Source of the DNA: Candidatus Gastranaerophilales bacterium | Lineage (GTDB): Bacteria; Cyanobacteriota; Vampirovibrionia; Gastranaerophilales; Gastranaerophilaceae | Length of the DNA stretch: 15,659 nt | Direction of reading: 5' to 3' | NCBI GenBank assembly: GCA_944323495.1 | Contig: CALUSZ010000131.1 | Span: 1 to 15,659, forward strand | Shown here: positions 1-7,723 of the stretch, one piece after another | Numbering within the stretch: position 1 is the first letter of the stretch | Layout: each line of letters starts with the position of its first letter | Position numbers and translations under genes: made by a program | Notes under the pieces: generated by a model | Told to the model about the DNA's origin: nothing | Database searches by the model: none | Seen by the model: the letters and a program-made list of their open reading frames with translations, nothing else

Positions 1-72
1 AAAGATTTAAAAAAACAAGAAAAAGAACAAACTAAAAACCTTAAGAAAACTAAAAAGAAGGATAACGTATGA
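1..72 (+). CDS. C-terminal end of an upstream gene (partial)
   Basis: Frame 1 is open from the first base to a TGA at 70-72 and gives a 23-residue, very lysine-rich tail ending in Lys-Lys-Asp-Asn-Val. The other two forward frames contain early stops. The TGA overlaps the ATG of the next gene as ATGA, the usual sign of translational coupling, so this is probably the preceding gene of the same operon. By analogy with MacA-type operons it could be an outer-membrane factor or transporter component, but the visible tail is too short and low in complexity to identify. Its reality as a coding end is inferred from the open frame and the ATGA junction. Confidence 0.6.
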   Translation, partial: KDLKKQEKEQTKNLKKTKKKDNV

Positions 73-1250
73 AACTTCCAAAATTTGATAAGCTAAAAAA
101 TTTAGACAAAAAATATTTAATAGGAACTGTAGTTCTTTTGATTATACTAGGGTTTGTGATTTCTAACTTTGCTAAAAACCATGTAGAATATCAGACCGCA
201 AAAATTAAGCGCCGAACTATCACACAAGTGGTTGAAGCATCAGGAACAATTAATCCTGTAAATACAGTATCTGTTGGTTCTACCGTATCTGGACTTATAA
301 GCGCAATCTATGTTGATTTTAATTCCAAAGTAACAAAAGGCCAGCTTCTTGCTGAAATCGACCCGCGAACATTTCAGGCAACGGTAGACCAGAATCTTGC
401 TTCAATGAACTCCGCCGAAGCAGATTTGGCGAATAGAGAAGCTACATTAGAGATGAGTGCAAAGACTTTAAGGCGGTACAAGAACCTTTATGCAAGGAGT
501 TTTATTCCAAAAGCAGACTTAGATCAAGCAGAAGCTGATTATAAATCCAATCTTGCTCAGGTAAACGCCGCAAAAGCCAAAATTTCACAAACGCGGGCGC
601 AATATAATCAATCCCTTGTCAATCTGAATTATACCAAGATTACAGCACCTGTAAGCGGAATGATAATTTCGCGTGAAATAGACCTCGGGCAACCTGTTGC
701 TGCAAGCTTTCAGGCTCCTGAATTGTTCACAATCGCGCAGGATTTAGAGAAGATGCAAATTGAGGTTAATGTCTCCGAAGCCGATATAGGAGATGTAAAA
801 GAAGGGCAGGACGTAACTTATACGCTTGATGGGTATCCAAACAGCGTATTTAACGGAAAAGTAACACAGGTAAGAATTTCTCCGACAACGGTTTCTAACG
901 TTGTAACGTATTCTGTTATTGTAACAGTTGATAATAAAGACTTAAAACTAAAACCCGGCATGACAGCCAATGTTTCTATTATTACGGCAAAGAATGAGAA
1001 TGTACTTTCTGTTCCAAATATAGCCCTTAAGTTTACTCCGCAATCTGACGGAAAAAAATATAAAACTCAAGGTCTATGGGTAAAAGACGGATTCAAGATT
1101 GCAAGAGTCGATATTACAACAGGCGCAAGCGATGATTCTTATACAGAAGTTAAAAGCGATAAGATTTATGAAGGCGAGCGTGTGCTTGTCGGAATAAAAA
1201 GCGGCAAAAATAATAAAAAACAACAAAACTTCCGCCCGCCAAGATTATAA
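69..1250 (+). CDS. Efflux periplasmic adaptor, MacA/HlyD family
   Basis: This 393-residue membrane-fusion protein would link an inner-membrane transporter to an outer-membrane channel. A short basic cytoplasmic N-terminus is followed by one membrane segment (about residues 16-34). Next come a biotinyl-lipoyl half with the typical VSGLISAIYVDFNSKVTKGQ pattern (about 69-90), a long alpha-helical hairpin (about 104-185), the second lipoyl half (KITAPVSGMI, about 190-200), a beta-barrel domain (about 215-305), and a membrane-proximal domain. Its length is close to that of MacA (about 370 residues). The start is supported by GAAGGA just upstream and the ATGA overlap with the preceding gene. It is the last gene of its operon: the next gene converges 7 bases after its stop. 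No transporter ATPase or RND pump follows, so the partner must lie upstream of the window or elsewhere. Family assignment is firm; MacA versus another ABC-linked adaptor is not settled. Confidence 0.9.
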   Translation: MKLPKFDKLKNLDKKYLIGTVVLLIILGFVISNFAKNHVEYQTAKIKRRTITQVVEASGTINPVNTVSVGSTVSGLISAIYVDFNSKVTKGQLLAEIDPRTFQATVDQNLASMNSAEADLANREATLEMSAKTLRRYKNLYARSFIPKADLDQAEADYKSNLAQVNAAKAKISQTRAQYNQSLVNLNYTKITAPVSGMIISREIDLGQPVAASFQAPELFTIAQDLEKMQIEVNVSEADIGDVKEGQDVTYTLDGYPNSVFNGKVTQVRISPTTVSNVVTYSVIVTVDNKDLKLKPGMTANVSIITAKNENVLSVPNIALKFTPQSDGKKYKTQGLWVKDGFKIARVDITTGASDDSYTEVKSDKIYEGERVLVGIKSGKNNKKQQNFRPPRL

Positions 1251-1257
1251 AAAGTGA

Positions 1258-2583
1258 TTAAGCGGATGCTTGAGCTGCTATATTTTGGATAGCAAGAGCA
1301 ACTTTGGGATCAAGTTTCTTATCTGCCATTGCCTGCTGTGCTGTTAATTGAAGAAGTTGAGCCTGACCTTGAGGTGTCTTTTTCATATTTTCAACTTCTG
1401 CCTTTGTCCCGACATCTTCGCCGACAATTTTTCTGGTTAATTTTCCTGCAAGAGCACAGCCGATTGAACCGCATACAAGACCTGCAATAGCTCCGATTGC
1501 TGTACCGACTCCCGGTGCAACAGCTGTTCCTAATGCAGCCCCAAGTTTTGCACCAGCCCATGAACCTACTGCTTCACCTGCCGTCCATCCGATTAATGAC
1601 CCAAGACCTTTTGCAGTAGTCTGTCCAACCTGTGTCCAGCCTGTTGAATCATCTTTTGCAAATGCTGATTTTATTTTACTCCAGTCAAGTACATATTCTA
1701 AACCAAACATTGCAACGCCGCCTAAACCGCCCTGACCTTTAAGACTGTGTTTGAACTGGTCTTTCAAACCTAATTGCACACCTTTTTCCGTTAAATTCTT
1801 ACCAACAGCTTGAGAGATTGCTCCTTTATCTGCAAGTCTTTCTGCGATTGTTTTAGAAGGTTTACCGCCCATTGCAACCTTTAATTTATTCCAGGCTTGA
1901 GGAATATAACCTGTTTTTGCATTTGTTGCTACACGAATTTTTTCTGTTGCTGTTGCAATTCTCTTAGGATCACCACTTTCTAATGCACTTATCATTTCTG
2001 ATTTTAAGCGGCCATAATCCTTATCTAATCTTGCTTTGAATAAACCTAAGCGCCAACGGTTAGCGCCGCCTTCAAGTTTATGCATTCTTGCATAAGCATC
2101 TGTCATTAATTTATGGGTTTCCGGATTTCTCCAGAGTTCATACATTTTAGTTCCCTTTTTCCTTACATCAGCAAAAGTTTTTTCTACTTTTCCGATAGTT
2201 GAAAGAGAGTTCCAGGGGTGAGCTATAAATCTCAAATTAGTCATCATACCGAATGCTGCACCGCCAATTGCAGCGCCGCCGATTGATTCAGAAGGACTTT
2301 GTCCTTTTATATAATAATCACCCAATGTATTCCAATCTTTAGCAGAACCAAATGTTTGAGCCGAAGCATTATTTGTTGCGGCAGGACTTGCTGAAGAGAA
2401 TACACTTTGAGAATTTGGATTAGTACTATAAGCACCATACATATAAGGATTATAATAATTGCCATAGAATCCTGTATTTGCTCTATAACCGTTCATATAG
2501 CTAGGTGTATTAGCGTTCATTCCTGAAGCGCCTCCGTAGAGCATATATTCCATATTCGCAAGTGAACCTATTGATGATACCAT
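1258..2583 (-). CDS. Unrecognised protein with glycine-zipper segment
   Basis: I do not recognise this 441-residue protein. The N-terminal 80 residues are rich in Asn, Tyr, Gly and Ser and look disordered; there is no signal peptide. A short GGAAIGGAAFG block lies at about 102-112. Residues 115-320 are a basic, mostly helical region with several Trp. Residues about 326-382 form a long run of small residues with repeated GxxxG/AxxxG spacing (for example IGWTAGEAVGSWAGAKLGAA), a glycine-zipper pattern able to insert into or pack within membranes. A charged, Gln/Ala-rich helix ends the protein. The start has AGGTAGGA just upstream. Glycine zippers occur in outer-membrane lipoproteins, channel-forming toxins and secreted effectors. 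The absence of a signal peptide and the large soluble region do not favour a simple lipoprotein. Function unknown; coding status is secure from length and composition. Confidence 0.85.
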   Translation of the reverse strand: MVSSIGSLANMEYMLYGGASGMNANTPSYMNGYRANTGFYGNYYNPYMYGAYSTNPNSQSVFSSASPAATNNASAQTFGSAKDWNTLGDYYIKGQSPSESIGGAAIGGAAFGMMTNLRFIAHPWNSLSTIGKVEKTFADVRKKGTKMYELWRNPETHKLMTDAYARMHKLEGGANRWRLGLFKARLDKDYGRLKSEMISALESGDPKRIATATEKIRVATNAKTGYIPQAWNKLKVAMGGKPSKTIAERLADKGAISQAVGKNLTEKGVQLGLKDQFKHSLKGQGGLGGVAMFGLEYVLDWSKIKSAFAKDDSTGWTQVGQTTAKGLGSLIGWTAGEAVGSWAGAKLGAALGTAVAPGVGTAIGAIAGLVCGSIGCALAGKLTRKIVGEDVGTKAEVENMKKTPQGQAQLLQLTAQQAMADKKLDPKVALAIQNIAAQASA

Positions 2584-2606
2584 AATCCTACCTATTTAAT
2601 CTAACC

Positions 2607-2618
2607 TTATATATATAA
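2607..2618. promoter_or_regulatory. AT palindrome in the divergent intergenic region
   Basis: A perfect 12-base palindrome, TTATATATATAA, lies between the glycine-zipper gene and the TrmB-type regulator. It could serve as the -10 region of the minus-strand gene, whose ATG is 24 bases away, or as an operator for the neighbouring regulator. In DNA this AT-rich such palindromes also arise by chance, so the assignment is weak. Confidence 0.25.
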
Positions 2619-2638
2619 AGTCATTTCCGCCTTAAAAA

Positions 2639-2673
2639 TTGACTTTTTGTAAACAAATGTTACAATTTATTTA
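2639..2673 (+). promoter_or_regulatory. Sigma70-type promoter giving a leaderless mRNA
   Basis: TTGACT (2639-2644) and TACAAT (2661-2666) are separated by 16 bases, each matching five of six consensus bases. The -10 ends only six bases before the ATG at 2673, so the expected transcription start is the A of the start codon. No Shine-Dalgarno sequence is present upstream of that ATG, which fits translation of a leaderless transcript. Confidence 0.65.
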
Positions 2674-3494
2674 TGGATTTAGTAGAAAAATTAAAAGACA
2701 TCGGATTTAATACGTATGAAGCAAAAGTTTATATTGCTCTTTTAAAAAAATATCCGGCTACAGGATATGAAGTTTCAAAACTTGCCGGAATTCCACAATC
2801 AAGAACTTATGATACTCTAAAAGTTCTTGAAGAAAAAAATATTGTTACTTCTGCTAACACTAAACCCGTTACTTATACTCCGATTAAGCCAAAACAATTG
2901 ACTTCCAGATATCAAAAAAAGATAAATTCGACTATAAATTTTTTGGATAAACATCTGCCGGAGGTTAAAGAAGATTATAATGAGCCTATTATGACAATAA
3001 GCGGAAAACAGAATATTCAAGAAAAGATTATAGAAGTTATACAGAATGCAAAACGCGAAATATATATGGAAGTTTGGTCTCAAGATTATAAAATTTTTGA
3101 ACAGGAACTTTTAAATGCATATAACAGAAATGTTGAAATAAGAATTGTAGGTTACGACAATTTCAACTCCCGCTTCGGGCTGATTTTTGAACATGCATTT
3201 GCAAAAGATATAGAACTCTCGCTCGGCGGAAGAATGATTATTATTGCTGCAGATGATTCTGAGGGTGTAGTCGGAAAAATTTCATCTCTCAAAAATAATC
3301 TTACGGATACTAATATTATCTGGACAAAAAATAAGAGTATTGTTTTCATTATAAAAGAATTCATTGTACATGATATGTACCTGATAGATGTTGAAGAAAA
3401 TCTCGTTGAGCAGATGAAATATATTTACGGTAAAGGATTTAAGCGTCTAAAAGATAAGGTACTAGGCGCAAATGCTACATATATGATCCATTAA
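2673..3494 (+). CDS. TrmB-family transcriptional regulator
   Basis: The 273-residue protein begins with the TrmB-type winged helix-turn-helix (about 1-75): an LKDIGFNTYEAKVYIALL helix, then SKLAGIPQSRTYDTLKVLEE as the recognition region. A coiled linker follows (about 78-98). The C-terminal half (about 105-260) resembles the TrmB sensor domain, with the KREIYMEVWSQ and VEIRIVGYD blocks. TrmB proteins were first described in archaea as sugar-responsive repressors or activators of transport and sugar metabolism genes; bacterial members are widespread and mostly uncharacterised. The ligand cannot be read from the sequence. It is divergent from the glycine-zipper gene, a placement that often means regulation of the neighbour or of itself. 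The start has no Shine-Dalgarno site and is probably leaderless. Its stop abuts the stop of the convergent gene with no spacing. Confidence 0.9.
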   Translation: MDLVEKLKDIGFNTYEAKVYIALLKKYPATGYEVSKLAGIPQSRTYDTLKVLEEKNIVTSANTKPVTYTPIKPKQLTSRYQKKINSTINFLDKHLPEVKEDYNEPIMTISGKQNIQEKIIEVIQNAKREIYMEVWSQDYKIFEQELLNAYNRNVEIRIVGYDNFNSRFGLIFEHAFAKDIELSLGGRMIIIAADDSEGVVGKISSLKNNLTDTNIIWTKNKSIVFIIKEFIVHDMYLIDVEENLVEQMKYIYGKGFKRLKDKVLGANATYMIH

Positions 3495-4175
3495 CTAATC
3501 TTGTGCCGACTGTTCTTCAACATTTCCTTGTTCTTTGTCTGCTTCTGGGGAAGCTGCTTCTACTTCATTTGCTTCTTCCTCTTCATCTTCTTTTGTTTTA
3601 AATACAAGATAAAAATCGTCGCCAACTTTTATATCAAGCTGCTGTCCTTCGCTTATGTATGAAAGCGGTGATTCTTCATAAGCATTTACTACACCGGATT
3701 TGAATCTATTATCTTTCTCATTCTTCGCAAATCCTTGAACAAAAGCCACACAGGTAGAAAGGCCCTTTACAAAATAGTTGCCGACAGTCATTGCAGCACT
3801 TTTTATAACTTTTCCTGGCGGAATTTCTTTTATTTCTTCCTTAGATAATACAAAAGTTGAATACTTACCGTAAAAATCTTCCTCTATTTTGCAAGTGGTG
3901 TTATTTATAGTATAGGAAAGCGGTTTGACATAAAAAGATGCATTTCTTTTTAACCTTTTGGGATCTACTACTTGAAGCACTTGACATTCCAGTATAGAAT
4001 TTACTCCGATATCATACTTGCCAAGCGTAGATTCTTGTAACACTTTTACCTTTATGGTTTCAGTCGGCGCATCTGTTCGGAATTCTTCTAAAGCTACAAC
4101 TTTCATCTGACAAGCTGCATGACAAACAGATATTTGAAAAAGCATAAGCACTAATATTATTATAACCTTTTTCAT
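3495..4175 (-). CDS. Secreted protein of unknown function, acidic tail
   Basis: I recognise no family. The 226-residue product has a clear signal peptide: MKK, a hydrophobic core to about residue 17, and probable cleavage after the Ala at 20 or 21 (VCHA-AC). Cys-22 does not sit in a convincing lipobox because the -3 residue is His, so a periplasmic or exported soluble protein is more likely than a lipoprotein. The middle (about 23-190) looks beta-rich and contains several Cys. The last 30 residues are strongly acidic and probably disordered. The start is set by AGGAGG seven bases upstream (4180-4185). It is the last gene of a minus-strand operon, only 12 bases after the MAF-type gene, which suggests a shared envelope or surface role. 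Confidence 0.8.
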   Translation of the reverse strand: MKKVIIILVLMLFQISVCHAACQMKVVALEEFRTDAPTETIKVKVLQESTLGKYDIGVNSILECQVLQVVDPKRLKRNASFYVKPLSYTINNTTCKIEEDFYGKYSTFVLSKEEIKEIPPGKVIKSAAMTVGNYFVKGLSTCVAFVQGFAKNEKDNRFKSGVVNAYEESPLSYISEGQQLDIKVGDDFYLVFKTKEDEEEEANEVEAASPEADKEQGNVEEQSAQD

Positions 4176-4187
4176 AAAGCCTCCTAA

Positions 4188-5864
4188 TTATATTAAATGA
4201 TTTTTCTGCAAAGAATCTATTACATCTTTTATAGCAAGCTTTGTTTTCTCAATAAAACCTTCAGCCAGTGAAGAATCAAACTTAGCTTGAAGTACTTGTA
4301 AAATATCCGCCTGCATATAAGCATATAATAAAGAAGATTTTACTATAGATGAAACAAGGGCTGGTGAAAATACACCTTTTGATAATAAGGATATTACATT
4401 ATTAATCAAAAATAATTCTTCCTGCGTCCATTCTTGCAGAACAAACTTAAACGGCTGTACTTCGCCTAAAATAAACGGAGTGCCGGTTGAAGAAAAGAGC
4501 ATTGGTATATTTTCAAATGCCACATTTTTCATACCCTCAATATACGCACCAAAAGAAGTTGTATTATAAACCTCTCCTTGGTTCAAATCTTTTATAAGAG
4601 CCTCAAAGTGCGGAACAAAAGCAGCATAGTCATCTCTGGTCTGCACAAGTCCGCCTGTTACAGATTTTATTTTTACAATATTTTTACTAACCGAACCTAT
4701 AGCTATCTGCGAATCAGAAACCTTTTTTATCTCTTCGCCGGTTGAATATAAAACATCACCCTTGAATGCCAAATCAAGTCCGGCAAATATAATTTTGCTA
4801 AAACCAAGCTTTACGGCACAGACATATGCCATAGTCGAAGCTGAACCGCCCAATTCATATGTCCTTATAAATGGATTATACCCGGCAAGTTTTTTTACAA
4901 CAAAATCATTTTCTGAAAATGTGATAAAAAAGCGTTTGAAACTCTTATTAAGTATTACACTGTCTGATTTTAAATCTAATATACAGTTAATTTTACTGCA
5001 AAAATCTTCCAGCCCTGTCAATGTCGCGTTAATTCCGCCTGCATCCATACATACTGCAAAATCCGGAACAATTCCCTCTGCGTTAAGAACACGCAAAACT
5101 TTATTCACGGCAAAAATAACATATTTTTCACGATTTTCCTTAATTTTTTCAATATTGTCTTTCAAAGAAGGCCCGGCCGCCAGAATCAAAGCTGTCTGAC
5201 CCGTAAACTTATTTTCTAAATCGGAAAGTTTATATACAGTAGAATTATTTACTGCCGAAATATTTTTTAGCGCATTAAGAAGCCATCTTTTTGAAAATTT
5301 AATAATGGTATTTACGTCAACCATTTTGCTTTTACAGGTTTCATAAACCTTTTGAGTTAATTTTAAAAGCTCCTGACTTTTTACAACAGCATAATTTTTT
5401 AAATATACAACCTCTACCTTATCTTTTGTAATATAAGAAGATGCAAGTTTTCTTAACAGGTCATTTAAATCATCAGTAACATATACCCTGCCGCTTGCAA
5501 GATGTTCTGATATGTCAATATTATTTAATACAAAATGCAGTAATTCAGTATCCGGCTCATATACAAAAATTTTAGAATTAAAAGTATTATAAACCTCATC
5601 CAGCAAATACCCGAGTCCTATGCCAAAAGTTATTATTATATCATTGCTCTCCATTGGATGCTTTATTGCGGATTTAAGCATTTTTTTTACAGCTTCTCTG
5701 GGGTTATTGATATCATCAATCGGAACATCATTTTTCATTAAAAGATAATCATTTGAAGGCGTAATACAATATGACATATTTCTGCTTGAATTTTCAAGCT
5801 TTATATTTTTCAGCCTTTCTTTCAAACCAATGTTATCAATAAACTCTAAATTCCTGTCAAACAT
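4188..5864 (-). CDS. DUF115/MAF-type glycosyltransferase-like protein
   Basis: The 558-residue protein matches the motility-associated factor (MAF, DUF115) architecture. The N-terminal part has a Rossmann-like block with GIGLGY and VYEPD (about 80-105). The core MAF domain (about 220-400) shows AAGPSL (229-234), then FAVNKVLRVL, PDFAVCMDAG, ELGGSASTMAYVCAVKLG and FAGLDLAF, followed by TRDDY and a C-terminal helical region with VYNTTSFGAYIEG. In Campylobacter, Helicobacter, Aeromonas and others, MAF proteins transfer nonulosonic acids such as pseudaminic acid to flagellin. No flagellar gene is visible here, so the acceptor may be another surface protein. I place the start at 5864, where AAAGGAAG precedes the ATG; an in-frame ATG at 5891 would add nine residues but has no ribosome site. 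It lies within the four-gene minus-strand operon. Confidence 0.85.
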   Translation of the reverse strand: MFDRNLEFIDNIGLKERLKNIKLENSSRNMSYCITPSNDYLLMKNDVPIDDINNPREAVKKMLKSAIKHPMESNDIIITFGIGLGYLLDEVYNTFNSKIFVYEPDTELLHFVLNNIDISEHLASGRVYVTDDLNDLLRKLASSYITKDKVEVVYLKNYAVVKSQELLKLTQKVYETCKSKMVDVNTIIKFSKRWLLNALKNISAVNNSTVYKLSDLENKFTGQTALILAAGPSLKDNIEKIKENREKYVIFAVNKVLRVLNAEGIVPDFAVCMDAGGINATLTGLEDFCSKINCILDLKSDSVILNKSFKRFFITFSENDFVVKKLAGYNPFIRTYELGGSASTMAYVCAVKLGFSKIIFAGLDLAFKGDVLYSTGEEIKKVSDSQIAIGSVSKNIVKIKSVTGGLVQTRDDYAAFVPHFEALIKDLNQGEVYNTTSFGAYIEGMKNVAFENIPMLFSSTGTPFILGEVQPFKFVLQEWTQEELFLINNVISLLSKGVFSPALVSSIVKSSLLYAYMQADILQVLQAKFDSSLAEGFIEKTKLAIKDVIDSLQKNHLI

Positions 5865-5868
5865 AACA

Positions 5869-5876
5869 CTTCCTTT
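5869..5876 (-). promoter_or_regulatory. Ribosome binding site deciding the MAF-type start
   Basis: AAAGGAAG on the minus strand lies four bases before the ATG at 5864. The alternative in-frame ATG at 5891 has only AT-rich sequence upstream. This favours the shorter product. Confidence 0.6.
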
Positions 5877-5921
5877 AAGCCAATTAATCATAAAATATCA
5901 TGATTTTTAAGAAATGTAAAG

Positions 5922-6809
5922 TTAATTTCCATAGTTTCTTTCATCCACCCTATCCTCAAACTGCCTGAATATTTCATTTCCAACAAGCTGTTCCAGACGG
6001 GAACGCTTCTCAAAAAAACTACCCCTGGCTTTAATCTGTTCATCCAAAGCTTCTCTATAAAAAGTATCTGTTATTAATATAACTTCCTTTGAAAGATTTT
6101 GAGATTTCTGGTAATTATTATATCTCATCTTTACCATCTCGCTTGTCATATCGTAGAGCTGTCTGGCTGTCATATAATCATAATACATATCAACAACCTT
6201 TTGCTGAAGATTATCCACTTTTCTTACAAGTATAATCATATCCGCATCCGTAACCTGCGAATACTTATAATTAAGCTCTTTTTCATCCTGTGACATAATT
6301 CCAAGTGTATTTCCACCGATTAGAGCCGCACTTGCCAATGCAGGATTTCCCATTCCAACTCCCAAAAAAGTTGACATACCGGCAATTGTCGTAAGAACTT
6401 TTTTTACAGCTCCTGCATCAGGCTTATCCTTATCCGGATTAGATAACTTATAAATCGCAAATTTTATAGTATCACTGTTTGTAGCAGCTCCCTGCCATAA
6501 CAGTGATAAATCTTCAAGCATTTCATTATAATCAACTTCTACTGATTTTGAAATTTCCAATGCCATTTTTTTTATACTCAAATCAGCATATGTTAAACCT
6601 TCACTATATGTCTTTTCTTCTTTTGCAATAACAGGTTTTACGTCAATTTTTCCATTTATATCCACCCTATTTTCAGGAACATCAGTCGTTCCTAATCTAA
6701 AAAACATATCCTTAGGTGTTGTGACATCGTCAAGCATTACCTCGGCAAATACAGGAGAAATCAGAAAACTGAAAAGCAGAACTAATGAAACGATTTTATT
6801 TCTTTTCAT
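5922..6809 (-). CDS. Secreted helical protein, tandem paralogue B
   Basis: This 295-residue exported protein is of no family I recognise. It is a clear paralogue of the gene just upstream. It has a signal peptide (about 1-22, ending PVFA), an LLWQG motif (103-107), a hydrophobic Gly/Ala segment (about 142-172), a TDADMIIL block, then long amphipathic helices with MYYDY (208-212) and LEQLVGNE near the C-terminus. The last part (helical, aromatic-rich, ending in LxxLxG) recalls one helical arm of TolC/outer-membrane efflux proteins, though it is too short to be a full TolC; that is a hypothesis. The ATG at 6809 has an excellent AAAGGAGG site, so the upstream in-frame ATG at 6851 is rejected: it would also bury the signal peptide. 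It overlaps the preceding gene by 14 bases, so the two are translationally coupled. Confidence 0.8.
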   Translation of the reverse strand: MKRNKIVSLVLLFSFLISPVFAEVMLDDVTTPKDMFFRLGTTDVPENRVDINGKIDVKPVIAKEEKTYSEGLTYADLSIKKMALEISKSVEVDYNEMLEDLSLLWQGAATNSDTIKFAIYKLSNPDKDKPDAGAVKKVLTTIAGMSTFLGVGMGNPALASAALIGGNTLGIMSQDEKELNYKYSQVTDADMIILVRKVDNLQQKVVDMYYDYMTARQLYDMTSEMVKMRYNNYQKSQNLSKEVILITDTFYREALDEQIKARGSFFEKRSRLEQLVGNEIFRQFEDRVDERNYGN

Positions 6810-7686
6810 TCTTACCTCCTTTATTTGCATCTTTTGACTTAGCTTTATCACTAGATTTTACAACGGAATCTTTGTATAAAATAGAATTGAAATCGTATTG
6901 ATAAAGTTCAAGAGAATCAACTACCCTTTTCCCCGCAAGACGCTGAAGCTGAATATGATATTTTTTTGCAGCCTGTTCAAGATTAAATTCCTGAATTCGC
7001 ATAGAATCATATAGCGAAGATGAAATGGCAATCTCTAAAACATCACTGCCTTCTAACGCTTTGGAATAATTTCTGCTGTATAAAATCATCTTAGAACGCG
7101 TATCTTTAAGTTGGCTTAACGTATTTTTATAATTATAATACGAGCTGATAAGAGAATCCTGCAAATCTTCAATCATACTTGCAAGTTCAATAATTTCAGT
7201 ATCAGTAAGCGGAGTTTCCTGCGGCATAGTTTTTTTATTAATCAACCCCTGCGCAAGCCTTCCTGCAGAGAAAGCAGAAGTCTGAATACCATAATTTGCC
7301 CCCATGAGGCTCGGGACAAAAGATGCACCTGTAACAATTGCAGACAAAGTTTTAGCCATCAAAGAAGAGTGTATTCGCCTTTGAGATTCAGGAGTCGCAA
7401 GTTTTTTTAGCGCAAATTCTATAACCTGGTTATTTTCAACAGTACCCTGCCATAATTTTTCCAAATCCTTAATATCATGATCTTTCTGTACTTCAATAAG
7501 CCGGGCAAGTGTTTCTGAATCATTAACAAGTAAAGAACCCTTTAAATTTTTAGTATTAGTTTCCAGTACAATTTCAGGTTTTTCAAGCCCTTTTTTATCA
7601 AGAGTAACAACCTCATTATCTGCCCCGAACACAATTTGAGGCAAAAGCTGTGATATTATTAATAATACTCCCCAAAACTTCTTCAT
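6796..7686 (-). CDS. Secreted helical protein, tandem paralogue A
   Basis: This 296-residue exported protein has no recognised family name. The signal peptide covers about 1-21 (MKKFWGVLLIISQLL..., cleavage near FGA-D). It shares with paralogue B the order LWQG (78-81), VIEFALKKL matching TIKFAIYKL, a hydrophobic Gly/Ala/Ser stretch (about 110-147), LTDTEIIEL matching VTDADMIIL, a YYNYK tract (183-187), and a C-terminal LQRLAGKR matching LEQLVGNE. A lysine-rich tail follows; its Gly-Gly codons double as the Shine-Dalgarno site of the next gene. I chose the ATG at 7686. A GTG at 7704 is possible but lies upstream of a TATAAA hexamer and adds residues before a normal signal peptide. It probably leads the transcript of the four-gene operon. 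Confidence 0.8.
   Translation of the reverse strand: MKKFWGVLLIISQLLPQIVFGADNEVVTLDKKGLEKPEIVLETNTKNLKGSLLVNDSETLARLIEVQKDHDIKDLEKLWQGTVENNQVIEFALKKLATPESQRRIHSSLMAKTLSAIVTGASFVPSLMGANYGIQTSAFSAGRLAQGLINKKTMPQETPLTDTEIIELASMIEDLQDSLISSYYNYKNTLSQLKDTRSKMILYSRNYSKALEGSDVLEIAISSSLYDSMRIQEFNLEQAAKKYHIQLQRLAGKRVVDSLELYQYDFNSILYKDSVVKSSDKAKSKDANKGGKNEKK
6815..6822 (-). promoter_or_regulatory. Strong ribosome binding site inside paralogue A
   Basis: AAAGGAGG lies five bases before the ATG at 6809 and within the final codons of paralogue A. It decides the start of paralogue B and implies coupled translation of the pair. Confidence 0.75.
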
Positions 7687-7722
7687 AATACATTTATACC
7701 ACACTTAAAAAAAGAAAGTAAA
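7686..7722 (-). promoter_or_regulatory. Putative promoter with leaderless start for paralogue A
   Basis: On the minus strand TATAAA (7698-7693) ends six bases before the ATG at 7686. A weak -35-like TTTACT (7722-7717) is 18 bases upstream. No Shine-Dalgarno sequence is present. The gene may therefore start a leaderless transcript, although readthrough from the TPR gene 37 bases upstream is also possible. Confidence 0.4.
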
Positions 7723-7723
7723 A

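Noticed and set aside
2817..3083. Open frame of 88 codons on the minus strand
   Set aside because: It lies inside the TrmB-type gene on the opposite strand, is Phe/Ile/Asn-rich as expected of an AT-rich antisense frame, and has no ribosome site. The frames at 3152-3364, 6099-6293, 8167-8367, 9776-9976 and 14674-14877 are similar shadows.
4762..5199. 145-codon plus-strand frame opposite the MAF-type gene
   Set aside because: It overlaps the conserved core of the MAF domain, shows no recognisable domain, and has no promoter or ribosome site. The 93-codon frame at 12316-12597 is rejected for the same reasons.
5865..5891. Nine-codon N-terminal extension of the MAF-type gene
   Set aside because: The ATG at 5891 has no Shine-Dalgarno site, whereas AAAGGAAG precedes the ATG at 5864.
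5895..5915. ATCATGAT palindrome between paralogue B and the MAF-type gene
   Set aside because: It has no loop and no U-tract, and is short enough to occur by chance in AT-rich DNA.
6810..6851. Fourteen-codon extension of paralogue B
   Set aside because: It would place charged residues before a standard signal peptide. The ATG at 6809 has a near-perfect Shine-Dalgarno site.
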